The notes beneath the pieces are model-generated. The model was given only the letters and a program-made list of their open reading frames with translations, was not told the origin of the DNA and did not search any database. Made by a program: the position numbers and the translations under genes. A DNA stretch of 64,000 nucleotides, taken from Bugula neritina (taxonomy: Eukaryota; Bryozoa; Gymnolaemata; Cheilostomatida; Bugulidae). The stretch is from assembly GCA_964035545.1 (NCBI GenBank), contig OZ037767.1:12891301-12955300 (forward strand), given 5' to 3'. Below are positions 26,401-34,700 of this stretch, piece after piece; positions within the stretch are counted from its first letter, which is position 1, and every line of letters starts with the position of its first letter.

Positions 26401-29400
26401 TTATAAGCATTTTTCTTACAGTTGTTGCTGAAGCACCGGTAGTGTTAGATGTGAACGAATGTGAAGATTCAAATCTGAATGACTGTAGTCCTAATGCCAA
26501 CTGCACCAACACAGATGGGTATTATACTTGCACTTGTAATGAAGGTGAGAAATCTCTGTACATGATTTAAATGACTATACACACGAAGATTAGTCAAAAT
26601 TTATATATATTATTTTATGTCAAATTGACTTCAAAAAGTACCCTTTTTTATTCATTTATTTTATATTATTGGTTATATACACTTATCGCTATCGTCAACA
26701 ATGTATATTTCAGATTATCCAGTTGATATGTCCGAGTTTAGTGATGAATTGGGAAGAATTTGTGCCAAGTCATGTGACGGAGTTAGTTGTGATGTAAATG
26801 AAGTCTGTGTGACCCAAGCAGAAGCAGACCCTGTGTGCGTGTCACAAGGTTAGGATCTGTTTTACTTTCTGAGTTTATAACTGAAGCTGTATTTTATACC
26901 CACCTACAGCAATTACTACATAAAGTTTCTATATAGAGCATTTGGTTTCTAATGTTTATTGAGAAATTGTTCTGCATATTTCGGTGTACTGCTTATAAAT
27001 TATGTTACACTTTAGTACTATTAACTTGCAGTGCCTTGAGGCTTCTATAGTAGGCTAACTATTTCTAGGTGACCTAATTTAGCCTTTATCATATGCTATA
27101 TAATATATATTAGATTAACAATTGTTTTATGACTAGCTGAATTGTTCTTTTTACAATCTACTATTGCGTTGCATAGACTTAATTATGAATCTATTATTGC
27201 CATTTCCTGATACTACTGACTAACATTATTTGCACATGTGAGTCATTTATTTTTGGTTTTCGCTCAAAACTTCCGTTTCTGAACATTCTGTTTTTTCCAT
27301 TACACACCAAAACAAGCTAAAATTGCAATTAGTCATCATCACCACATCTATGTTATTTTGGGGCTGTCACAAAGCAGCAGGTTTGTGGTCTGTTTAGTTT
27401 TAATTTCTCCATTAGTACATTTAGTACTATATTCACATGAGTACTTAAGCTGGGCAAACGCTATCTTTTGCAAATTTTTAAAAATTGTGATTTCAGGCTA
27501 AGCAATTTGCTAGACATCAAAGTAGCTTGTAACTCCTAATTCAACAAAATATACACTTATGTAAAACAAAAATCTTTTGTATAGCATTACAATTGGGTTT
27601 TGCATTAAGAATGAGAATTTCCTTATCGCACACATTGCTTAAACTGAAATTGCCATTTTCATAATAGATGCTACAACTATTATAAGACATAAACAGAAAA
27701 TACTGTCATTGTCAAAGTTTGTTTTTTGTATTACCTAGTCTAAACAAATTTGTAGGCTATATATCTATAATATTTTCCTAATATAAAAAAAAAAATTTGC
27801 ATGTTAGGATTTGGGGACTGTTCGACTATTAAATTTTTGATTTTATAAGTAGGAACTTAATGATGTATTTCAATTTTATACAACTTTTTTGACTTTGTAT
27901 TGTAATTTTTAGCAACTACTACAGAGGCTGCTGTAACTAACTCTGAATCAAGTGAATCAACAATTCTTGGCTTAAAAACAAAGACATTCCAACTGGAGCT
28001 GACAATTGACAAGTTTATTTCATACAACTTTGACTGTGCCGATCCAGATTTACAGAATACTCAAAGCGCCAAATACTTAGAGCTTGAAGTAAGGGGAGAT
28101 GATTTTGTTAACAGGCTTGACAAAAATACCTTTTCTACAATCAAATGGTTGAAAGGGAACGGTTTTTTAAATTTAATTTAATTAAATGCAAAAACTTAAT
28201 AAGTTTGATTTTTAATGAAATATTATTTCAAATTGTTTTGTGTAGAACAACAAACTTGGCTCTACGATACGATAAAAATGATTACTTACTCATTTTCATG
28301 CTATAACCTATATTAAGTTTTAGTGATAAAAGTTATAGCAGTTTTAATTCTACTTCTGCAGCAAATAACTTGCACAGCAATAGGCAGACACGTCAACAAA
28401 GTACAGAGCTGTGACAGCCTCACAGTATCCTGTGGCAGCATCAAAATCAGCACTGTAGTACAGGTCTTAGAGAATATCTTAGACTCTGCTGCCGATGCTG
28501 CCCCTTCATCTACTGCAGAGTTCATTCAACAGATTGCTGGAATACTTAAAGATCTTGAACTTGGTTAGTTTTATACCAGTAGGCTATATAGCTTTATAGT
28601 ATTCAAAAATTTAGAACTTGGTTAGTGTTATGACAATATATACTCAGCAGTTTTTAATCCAAAACTTTTATGTGGAACAAAACAAATTTAACTAAACAAA
28701 TTAAAAATTAATTTTATTGTTTTAAAGTTTTTAGCAGATTAATAATCGAATTTGTACATAACCAAACCATTTTATGCAGTTTTAGTCATTGTGTACAATA
28801 ACTTTGTTTATTGTAGTTGTTACTGTGCAACCATCAGTATCAGATGTTAATGAATGTGAGAACTCAGAACTGAATGACTGTAGTCCTAATGCTGAGTGTA
28901 CCAACACAGATGGATATTATACTTGCCAGTGTAATGATGGTGGGTTCATCATATATCTGTTGAATCTATAGGATCTGAATCACATCTTCAAAGTTTAAAC
29001 AGATTCCTTTTCAGTTACATCAAATAGAACCACATACTTCTTTTACTTTATATATACAAATCGACAGAGTTTTATTACCAGATGTTACCAAGTCAAGAAA
29101 ATAGTTTTTAAAAACTCTCATCTTTCACAATTTATAGCAATAAAACCTCCAAAACAATCATTTGTACTTATCGCATATTAATATCATATCTACTGTAGAT
29201 GACTAATGTACATGTATTATTAACCATTTGTTTCTCCCTTGTTTTAGGCTACTCAGCAGATCTTTCAGAGTTCTTAGATTTGGGAGGTAGAATTTGCGCT
29301 CAATCATGTGATCGTTTTGCTTGTCCAACAACTCAAGTTTGTAAGGAAGTAGCTGAAGATGAGCCAAACTGTGTATGTGAGGGTAAGTAAATCATCTGAC

Positions 29401-30190
29401 TTTTCAATTCCATCACTGGTCAAAATTGCTTTCAACAGAATACATTGCATATGCCTTTCTCTCTCCATCAGCCATAGCAAATGTTTATGGAGTGTTAATA
29501 ATACCCAGTGGCCCCTGTGGTGTGATGATTAGCAAAGGTACTGTTGGCCAGAAATCTTGGGTTTGAATCCCAGTAGGGGTAAAAGTTGTATAAGCTATTT
29601 CGGAATTTAGTGAAAGAGTTGAGAGCCAAGTAAGCCTGAAAACTAATGGAATAATAGATTAAGGCCAGATATATTTTTGAGAACTAGAGGATGTAGTCTC
29701 GGATCACCCAGTCCCTCTTTAGTGAAATGCTTAGCTCGTCTGTTTGCAAGCCGAAGGTTTTAAGTTTGAATCCCAGACGGGACAAAAATTTTATCTTTTG
29801 TATTCTAAGAAAAATATTATTATGACACATTAGCATTCATACACCTCAACACACACTTATGAGCATATACTTGGAAAATTCATTGTAATTCTCCAACTTC
29901 ATAATATCAAAATAATGGTAAACATAACATAATATTACTTGTGTTTTCTAGGGTTCTGCCATCACTGGGTGTATGTGGTAATTGGAGTAACAACACTGCT
30001 AGTAGTTGCAACAATTGTCATTATGACCTGCGTGTGTGTTGCAAAAAAGTCCAAGCTCAAAGAAAAAGTCACTCCACAGCCACCTTATGGAAAATTTAAC
30101 CCAACTTCATTTATGAATCCTCAACTTACTGGTAAAAAAGTTCATCAACCTCTAACCTACGCCATCGATGAACAGAGAAATAATTATTGA
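12289..30190 (+). CDS. Gene A: membrane-anchored ADAMTS-like metalloprotease with mucin stalk (1803 aa)
   Basis: Exons: 12289-12340, 12915-12959, 13035-13246, 15626-15703, 16629-16776, 17157-17358, 17474-17558, 18118-18213, 18944-19086, 19254-19385, 20479-20643, 20980-21115, 21564-21671, 22189-22240, 22590-25012, 26010-26211, 26422-26544, 26714-26848, 27913-28088, 28362-28563, 28817-28939, 29248-29382, 29952-30190. They sum to 5412 nt in one frame, all with GT-AG borders. The ATG follows an in-frame TAA at 12271. Order: signal peptide (1-17), prodomain to KRDKR (219-223), M12B catalytic domain with HELGHN (393-398), ADAMTS-type Cys-rich domain, CC-rich segment, Thr/Pro stalk (about 650-1309), SEA-EGF-follistatin-like twice (about 1325-1724), TM helix (about 1730-1755), 48-residue tail. 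Exon 2 is the least certain. Likely a type I cell-surface zinc protease; substrate unknown. An AATAAA lies at 30597. Confidence 0.85.
12401..12515. repeat. (TA)n microsatellite in gene A intron 1
   Basis: Roughly 115 bp of TA dinucleotides with a few TAA interruptions near the start. Confidence 0.95.
13247..15625 (+). other. Gene A intron 3
   Basis: AT-rich, no exon found. A small inverted repeat with 11-bp arms (13509-13519 and 13544-13554, arm TTCACCTATTG) is present. A SINE-like copy occupies 15391-15505. An 84-residue open frame at 13584 has no recognisable domain and is not called. Confidence 0.6.
15391..15505 (-). mobile_element. tRNA-derived SINE-like copy, shortened
   Basis: On the minus strand a tRNA-like head with B-box-like GTTCGAACCTC is followed by a tail containing ATAATTGCTCCTG and ATGAATAAGTCCTTA. 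Three more copies (20755-20926, 21901-22050, 40741-40890) share the tail words and the same orientation. This copy lacks most of the middle of the body. Confidence 0.6.
17060..17130. repeat. (CA)n microsatellite beside an exon 6 splice acceptor
   Basis: About 70 bp of CA dinucleotides end some 26 bases before the exon 6 acceptor at 17156, where a polypyrimidine tract would be expected. Confidence 0.95.
19640..19780. repeat. (ACGC)n and (CA/TA)n compound microsatellite
   Basis: A tetranucleotide array of ACGC units, flanked by TA and CA dinucleotides, in gene A intron 10. Arg/Thr/His-type open frames across it are artefacts. Confidence 0.95.
19850..20100 (+). mobile_element. Penelope-like retroelement 3' fragment
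   Basis: The plus-strand frame near 19969-20097 encodes HHRKVAEALYIKQIKPQLNK, the pattern that ends the GIY-YIG endonuclease of Penelope-like elements. It stops at TAG 20095. Just upstream (19868-19894, minus strand) is a stretch resembling the hammerhead ribozyme of such elements. Only the terminal piece remains, in gene A intron 10. Confidence 0.6.
19868..19894 (-). ncRNA. Degenerate hammerhead-ribozyme-like core
   Basis: Read on the minus strand: CGAAGA, then a stem GGGTAC-ATTG-GTACTC, then GAAA. This is the order of a hammerhead core (CUGAUGA, stem II, GAAA), with the first box mutated. Penelope-like elements are known to carry such ribozymes. The nearby coding fragment is on the opposite strand, so rearrangement or coincidence is possible. 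Confidence 0.35.
20755..20926 (-). mobile_element. tRNA-derived SINE-like copy
   Basis: The minus-strand head contains AGCCTACCAGTTAGAGCAC and GTGGTTCAAATAC, which fit the A and B boxes of a tRNA-type promoter. The body contains GTCATTGGTGAAG and ATTCAGTCATAATTG, shared with the copy at 40741-40890. Confidence 0.65.
21775..21789 (+). repeat. G-run in gene A intron 13
   Basis: Nine G, one A and five G in a row within AT-rich DNA, with potential for a G-quadruplex or slipped structure. Confidence 0.7.
21901..22050 (-). mobile_element. tRNA-derived SINE-like copy
   Basis: The minus-strand head reads GGTGGCCTAATGTTGAAACA and later GGGTTCTAACCCC, a B-box-like stretch. The body has AAGGCCATTGATAAGGTTAG and AAAATTGCTCCTGTG, shared with the 40.8-kb copy. 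Confidence 0.65.
22590..25012 (+). other. Gene A exon 15: CC-rich segment, mucin stalk, start of SEA1
   Basis: One 2423-nt exon. Its start encodes a Cys-rich segment with SKCCATCPSHEKPWLGPDC and CCDSCCD, conserved in gene B. About 660 residues of Thr/Pro repeat follow. The end encodes a very basic stretch with PRRKR, then NFVCSDPDFADRSSLTYQQF, the first half of a SEA domain. Confidence 0.85.
22880..24861 (+). repeat. 18-bp coding tandem repeat, hexapeptide TTTTTP, about 110 units
   Basis: The unit is ACTACCACTACAACACCA with variants. About 660 residues are Thr or Pro, with only isolated Ala, Ser, Ile, Leu or Thr replacements. Differences between units are mostly synonymous (ACT, ACC, ACA, ACG). 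Such Thr/Pro arrays are expected to be densely O-glycosylated and extended. Long frames on the minus strand (VVVVVG) and in frame +2 (QHQLP) are shadows of the repeat. Confidence 0.95.
24862..26848 (+). other. Gene A module 1: SEA, EGF, follistatin-like (exons 15 end to 18)
   Basis: SEA1 spans the end of exon 15 and exon 16. The centre reads SCGPFIISCGSIIAESTVEV, with GS where SEA domains self-cleave. Exon 17 encodes DVNECEDSNLNDCS and DGYYTCTC, a calcium-binding EGF. Exon 18 encodes GRICAKSCDGVSC and EVCV, a follistatin-like six-Cys motif in which the last Cys has become Ser (PVCVSQ). Confidence 0.75.
25013..26009 (+). other. Gene A intron 15
   Basis: AT-rich with no recognisable repeat or RNA. 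The open frame that starts at 25830 only becomes coding at the exon 16 acceptor (26009). Confidence 0.5.
26849..27912 (+). other. Gene A intron 18
   Basis: The intron separates the two SEA-EGF-follistatin-like modules. I see no element or RNA gene in it. Confidence 0.5.
27913..29382 (+). other. Gene A module 2: second SEA, EGF, follistatin-like (exons 19-22)
   Basis: Exon 19 encodes a short Ser/Thr linker and FQLELTIDKFISYNFDC, the first SEA strand. Exon 20 encodes VQSCDSLTVSCGSIKISTVV. Exon 21 encodes DVNECENSELNDCSPNAEC. Exon 22 encodes GRICAQSCDRFACPTTQVC and PNCVCEG with all six Cys. Lengths 202, 123 and 135 repeat exactly those of exons 16-18. Gene B has only one such module. Confidence 0.8.
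29503..29580 (+). mobile_element. tRNA-like (SINE head) sequence
   Basis: GTGTGATGATTAGCAAAGG and GGGTTTGAATCCCAG fit the A and B boxes of a tRNA-type promoter. No proper acceptor stem is seen, so a SINE head is more likely than a tRNA gene. It lies in gene A intron 22. Confidence 0.5.
29706..29783 (+). mobile_element. Second tRNA-like (SINE head) sequence
   Basis: CCCAGTCCCTCTTTAGTGAA begins it, and AAGTTTGAATCCCAGACGGG contains a B-box-like core. It differs in the body from the copy 200 bp upstream. Confidence 0.45.
29952..30190 (+). other. Gene A last exon: transmembrane helix and cytoplasmic tail
   Basis: WVYVVIGVTTLLVVATIVIM is a clear membrane helix. It is followed by VCVAKKSKLKEK, a stop-transfer basic cluster, and a 48-residue tail ending in RNNY with the stop at 30188. 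Gene B ends in the same way, with WVYILIGAGSVVVLIIIISV. Confidence 0.9.
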
Positions 30191-31581
30191 CATTTGAATA
30201 CCCAAAAAAACAATATCATTAACTCCACTTTATAGTTGGTAATTTATTGCACAGAAAACTGGTTTTGATACTCACACAAACATGCATACACATATGCACA
30301 TGTGCTTATAGTTGTATATATTTTTTTATGTATAAAACTGCCTTTCTTGCTAATCAAAATTTTTCTCATAAATAGTGATATTTTTTCATATTAAAAAAAC
30401 AGAATTATTTTGAGACATCTTATACTTTTACACGTGAATGCAATTGCGGTTCTGTCTGTTCTTCAGATCACTCATATTACAAACTTGTGTGGTTTATTAT
30501 AACACATTTTATTTTACTGCTAACTGATGCTACAAACTGCTGTAATTGCATGGAACCTAATTACATTCTTTTTTAGTAGAATTAGCAATGTTAAACAATA
30601 AAATTTTAAATTTCTCATCAAGTTGTAGCATTAACTAGGGTATGGGAAGAACTTATAGTAGCTATTTTTATGTGAAAGATGCACACATGAAGGAGGATTT
30701 GAGTAGTTTTAAGCATAAAAAAAACATATTTGCATAGCATACTTTTTAAACAACATGACTGCATTAATTTCTAGCTTTTTGAGTGCTGGCGCTGATAATG
30801 TACGAGAATACTTTGTATCTAACATGTTTTAACATTTCCAGTTTGTTTCATATAATAAAAAACAAAAACATGTATGCTACCATTTATTTTGTATTTCATT
30901 CATTAACTGCAAATGTAAAATGACATATTTTATAAATCTGGATTTTATTTCTAGATAGAAAGCAGTATCCACGCAAATGGAGACTATCTTGTCCCATAAA
31001 CTTCATAGTTAAGGTAACAAAGCCTGTTGACCCAGTGGTTTAATTTCTTTTTGTATCCATAGTTTATTTGTTGCCACAAATATTCAAGGAGTGTTTCAAA
31101 TAAACCTAATATATTTATTATCAAGAAACGAAGCAGAACCGGCTGTGAAACTATAAGATAGATTTTGAATTATTGAGCAAAACATTTCATAAAAGTCCTA
31201 AAAATTAAGCAGAATATAAGAGACTATCATAAGCAGCATACAAACAGCATAAATGGAATCACAAAATAAACAATTTATAATTTATAAAAAATAAAAACTT
31301 ATTTGAGAAGTTGCCAAATTTCAATGCAAAACTTAAAAAGAAAAATATAAAACATCAGAATGCATATGCAGCATAAAGCTAGATAATGATCATTAGATTT
31401 TCAGCTCACCCTCAAAAATCGCTGGAAGCAGCACCAAGTTGGCGGTAACTGGGTGCATTAGTTCAAAGTCTCCAGTTTATTGTTGGAGGCTTGGAGTTTG
31501 GAAAATATTGCCTACACAAGTTTTGCACTCAGTCACCCTCAACTCGGTGCTGCTTCTAGCAATATTCTTTGCTCTCTGTGT
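30191..31581. other. Convergent intergenic region between genes A and B
   Basis: It holds the 3' ends of both genes: AATAAA for A at 30597 and candidate AATAAA signals for B at 31476-31481 and 31063-31068 (minus strand). The inverted repeat at 31421-31560 lies in the predicted 3' UTR of B. Confidence 0.6.
31421..31560 (-). repeat. Hairpin-forming inverted repeat in gene B 3' UTR
   Basis: Arms 31421-31457 and 31524-31560 are about 37 bp and mostly complementary, with GCTGGAAGCAGCACC against GCTAGAAGCAGCACC. The loop contains TTTATT at 31476, which is AATAAA on the gene B strand. Confidence 0.75.
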
Positions 31582-31718
31582 TTAAGCAACAGCTGGACTA
31601 ACTTTTTTCTTTTTGGAACAGCAGCAGACAGCAATCACAGATATTATGATTATCAGAACCACTACACTTCCAGCACCAATTAGTATGTAGACCCAGGTAG
31701 GTTGTCCTCCACATTTAC
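31582..31718 (-). other. Gene B last exon: transmembrane helix and tail
   Basis: The exon encodes WVYILIGAGSVVVLIIIISV, then a CCC cluster that could be palmitoylated, then SKKKK and a tail of fewer than ten residues to TAA at 31582-31584. The tail is much shorter than the 48 residues of gene A. Confidence 0.85.
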
Positions 31719-34700
31719 CTACAATTAATTTATACAGATATTATCTATACATGTAATTTGTCTGCAGGTGCTATATACTTGTGCTATATATACAAATACA
31801 ATATGCAGAAAATGAATGCAACGATGTGCTTTTAACATCTGCTTAATTGAAGCAATAACTTTGCTGTGAACAGAAAGCTGATAACAGACCAAAGCTGCTG
31901 CCAATATTTTGAAATTATTGATTCATGAAATTTGCAAATGCAAAACTCAGTCATGTACATTTAAGGCATGCACTCAATGTAATGTACAACTACAATAAAC
32001 AATACATTTGACCTTGACCTACATGCCTTTACTATGAGTTGAAAGACACTGACCTGAGGTACACTGGCAAACAGGTTCTGATTCAGCCTTTTCTACACAG
32101 ACCTCACCTGCTGAGCAGGAGTTGTCAGAACAGAGCTTGGCACACACCCTACCCAACTCATCTGAGTACTCCGAAAGGTCATGGGAATATTCTAGAACAG
32201 AAAGCAAACGTTACTGTAGAAAGATTGTTACCAGTCACTGTGTTTTTGGCCCTGTGGTTTACATAAAATTGTGGTTGTGGTTTCATTCTATTCAGCAGTT
32301 TTTTAACCTCGACTGAAATTTGGGTAGTAACTATATAAAATGTTGACAATTAGACAAAAAGGTGTGTTAATCAGAAGTACAGCATTCACTTTCACCGGCT
32401 TTCGGTCTCAGATCAATTTCGGCGAGATCGATCCATTTAAAGACGTCAAAAATCAATCTCAGTCAATCTGGGCTGGTCGGTCTGTAAGGGTTGTGTCCCC
32501 ATGTACATATGCATGTGAAGAGTTGTGTTATCATGATGTAGCGAAAGGGCAGCTCTCTTAGTAGAACCTGTTATCCTAATGCGTAGCGTTCATCATCTAC
32601 TCAGCCTGCTAGTATCTGCCTACTACTCTATTAACATACGCTATGGACAATGGGAAGAGCTTAATAATTAGAACTAGTTTAATCCAGTTGATAGCTATCG
32701 TGCTTGGGTAGCCAGCAGTTAGGCAGTGGATTAGTTATAGCTAAATTGTGTATGCTCTTTCTGCAATTATGTAACGTATTTTTGTTGTGTTGTGTAGTTT
32801 ACTTTTTTATCTTGTGAATTAAATAAACGCTCTATAATCTACATCAACTTGGCAGTGTTGCATTACTTTTAATACTCAGCAATTAGTGAATGCACAGTTT
32901 CACAACAGTGATGGCAGTGGTGGGATTAATTTAATACAATTTAAATTAATTTTAAATTTCCTAGCCAAGGAGTAGGAAAAGGTAGCAGACGAAGAGGATG
33001 CGCCCGTCAATAGCGAGTCGAACCAGCAGCTATGGAGGATGACATAGGCGGCCCAGCGCTGCCTATGAGCAGGTACAACTTGCGGGCTCCCGTCTTTTTA
33101 GGTGGAGAGGATGTGGAGCAATTTATCACTGAGTTCAGTAATGTGGCAAGGCCCAAACCTAACCGGGTAAGGAAGCTGCCTTCGCCAGAGTGGCAAGCCC
33201 CACGGAGAGTTAGCAGACCGCAAGGTCCGTCAAAATCTTCGGCTTGGCTACTCACAAACCGCTTTGAAGGGTTGCCTGATGAGGGAGCATACGAAGAGTA
33301 GGAGCAGGACCGAGATTTCCTTTGGTTACACACGCGAGAGCAGTGCTGAAGTTTTACTCAGCCGCTCGTGTGGGAGCAGCACCGAGATGTAACTCGGCTG
33401 CCCACTAAACGTCGCCAATCCCATCGCAGTCAGAAAGCGCAGGTGCATCCCCAACTCCATGCACATGAGGTGTCACCTTCAGAGATGAACCGCTCAGTGA
33501 GCGCCCAGCTATATGGAAGCAGTCATTTCCTGCCGGAGAAACTTGCCGGCAAAGCTGCAACATTCCTGTTGGATACCGGGTGTACCACAAATCTCCTGCG
33601 CTGGTGTCTTTTCGACACACTCAGTGCCAGGGACCGGGCGAACCTGGAGCCATATAAAGGGGAATACAGCATGTTGGCTGACAAGTCGTGTATTTCCTTC
33701 TATAGAGTGATAGAGTTGATTGGTAGAATCCGTGATCAGGTGATCAGCGAGAACTTCCTCGTCAGTCAACTCAAGGAGGATGCCATTTTGGGAATGCCAT
33801 TCCTCAATCCACACAAGTGTCACATCGACTTTACCAAGTAGGCGGTGGTGATGGCTGGGTGTGAGCTTGCTTGTGTAGATCGGTGGTGGGGGAGTGGAGG
33901 TGGCATGGCACTGTACTGTACCTGGGCCCTCCCTGGCTACAGTTTGCTGCAGAATGAACTGTAGTGATATATCCGACTTAGGAGTGGTGGAAGGGGCACT
34001 GGGGGCGTCCAGCTCGCTAACAGTCTGAATAGGCCGGATGAGCGGGGGAAGTTTCTGGTACAGTATGTGAACCCTTTCACGTTGTCGGCTGATTTGCTAG
34101 TAGGGAAGTTTCACTCCAAACAGGAGGAAGATGTTGGGCCTGCCCTGGAGACGATGAAGGAGGCTCGGAGAGTACCCACTAGGCACGTCAGGGGGCCAAT
34201 GCCTGAACACTTGGTAGATTTGTACGGGGAAGCCTGAGATGGCTGTGAGAGCAAGCAAGAACGGCTAGTCGTGGCGCAGCTACTCCCTGAATACAAGGAT
34301 GTGTTCATTTGCGGCGTTCATGATATGGGCCTTGCCAAGACTGTCTGTCATGAAACACCCCTGGCGGTTGGAAAGGCGCCTATTAGGCAGCCTACTTGCC
34401 GGATAGGTCCTGAAAAGTAAAAGGAAGTGAGCCGACAGGTGCAAGACCTTCTAAACCAAAACCTGATTGAGTAAGCCCATGGTGCTTGGAGCTGTCTAGT
34501 TGTTTTGGTTCGGAAAAAGGATGGAAGCTGGAGGTTTTGCGTAGATTATTGCAAACTGAACAGCGTGACCATCCAGGACGCTTACCCTCTTCTTAGATTT
34601 GATGAGTCGCAAGATGCCTTAGCTGGTAGCAAGTTCTTCAGTATGCTGGACTTGCTAAGCGCATATTGGCAAGTGCCCCTGAGTCCTGATGTACAGGACA

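Noticed and set aside
29503-29783. Two possible tRNA genes
   Set aside because: They have B-box-like cores but no convincing acceptor stem or anticodon arm, so they are listed as SINE-like heads.
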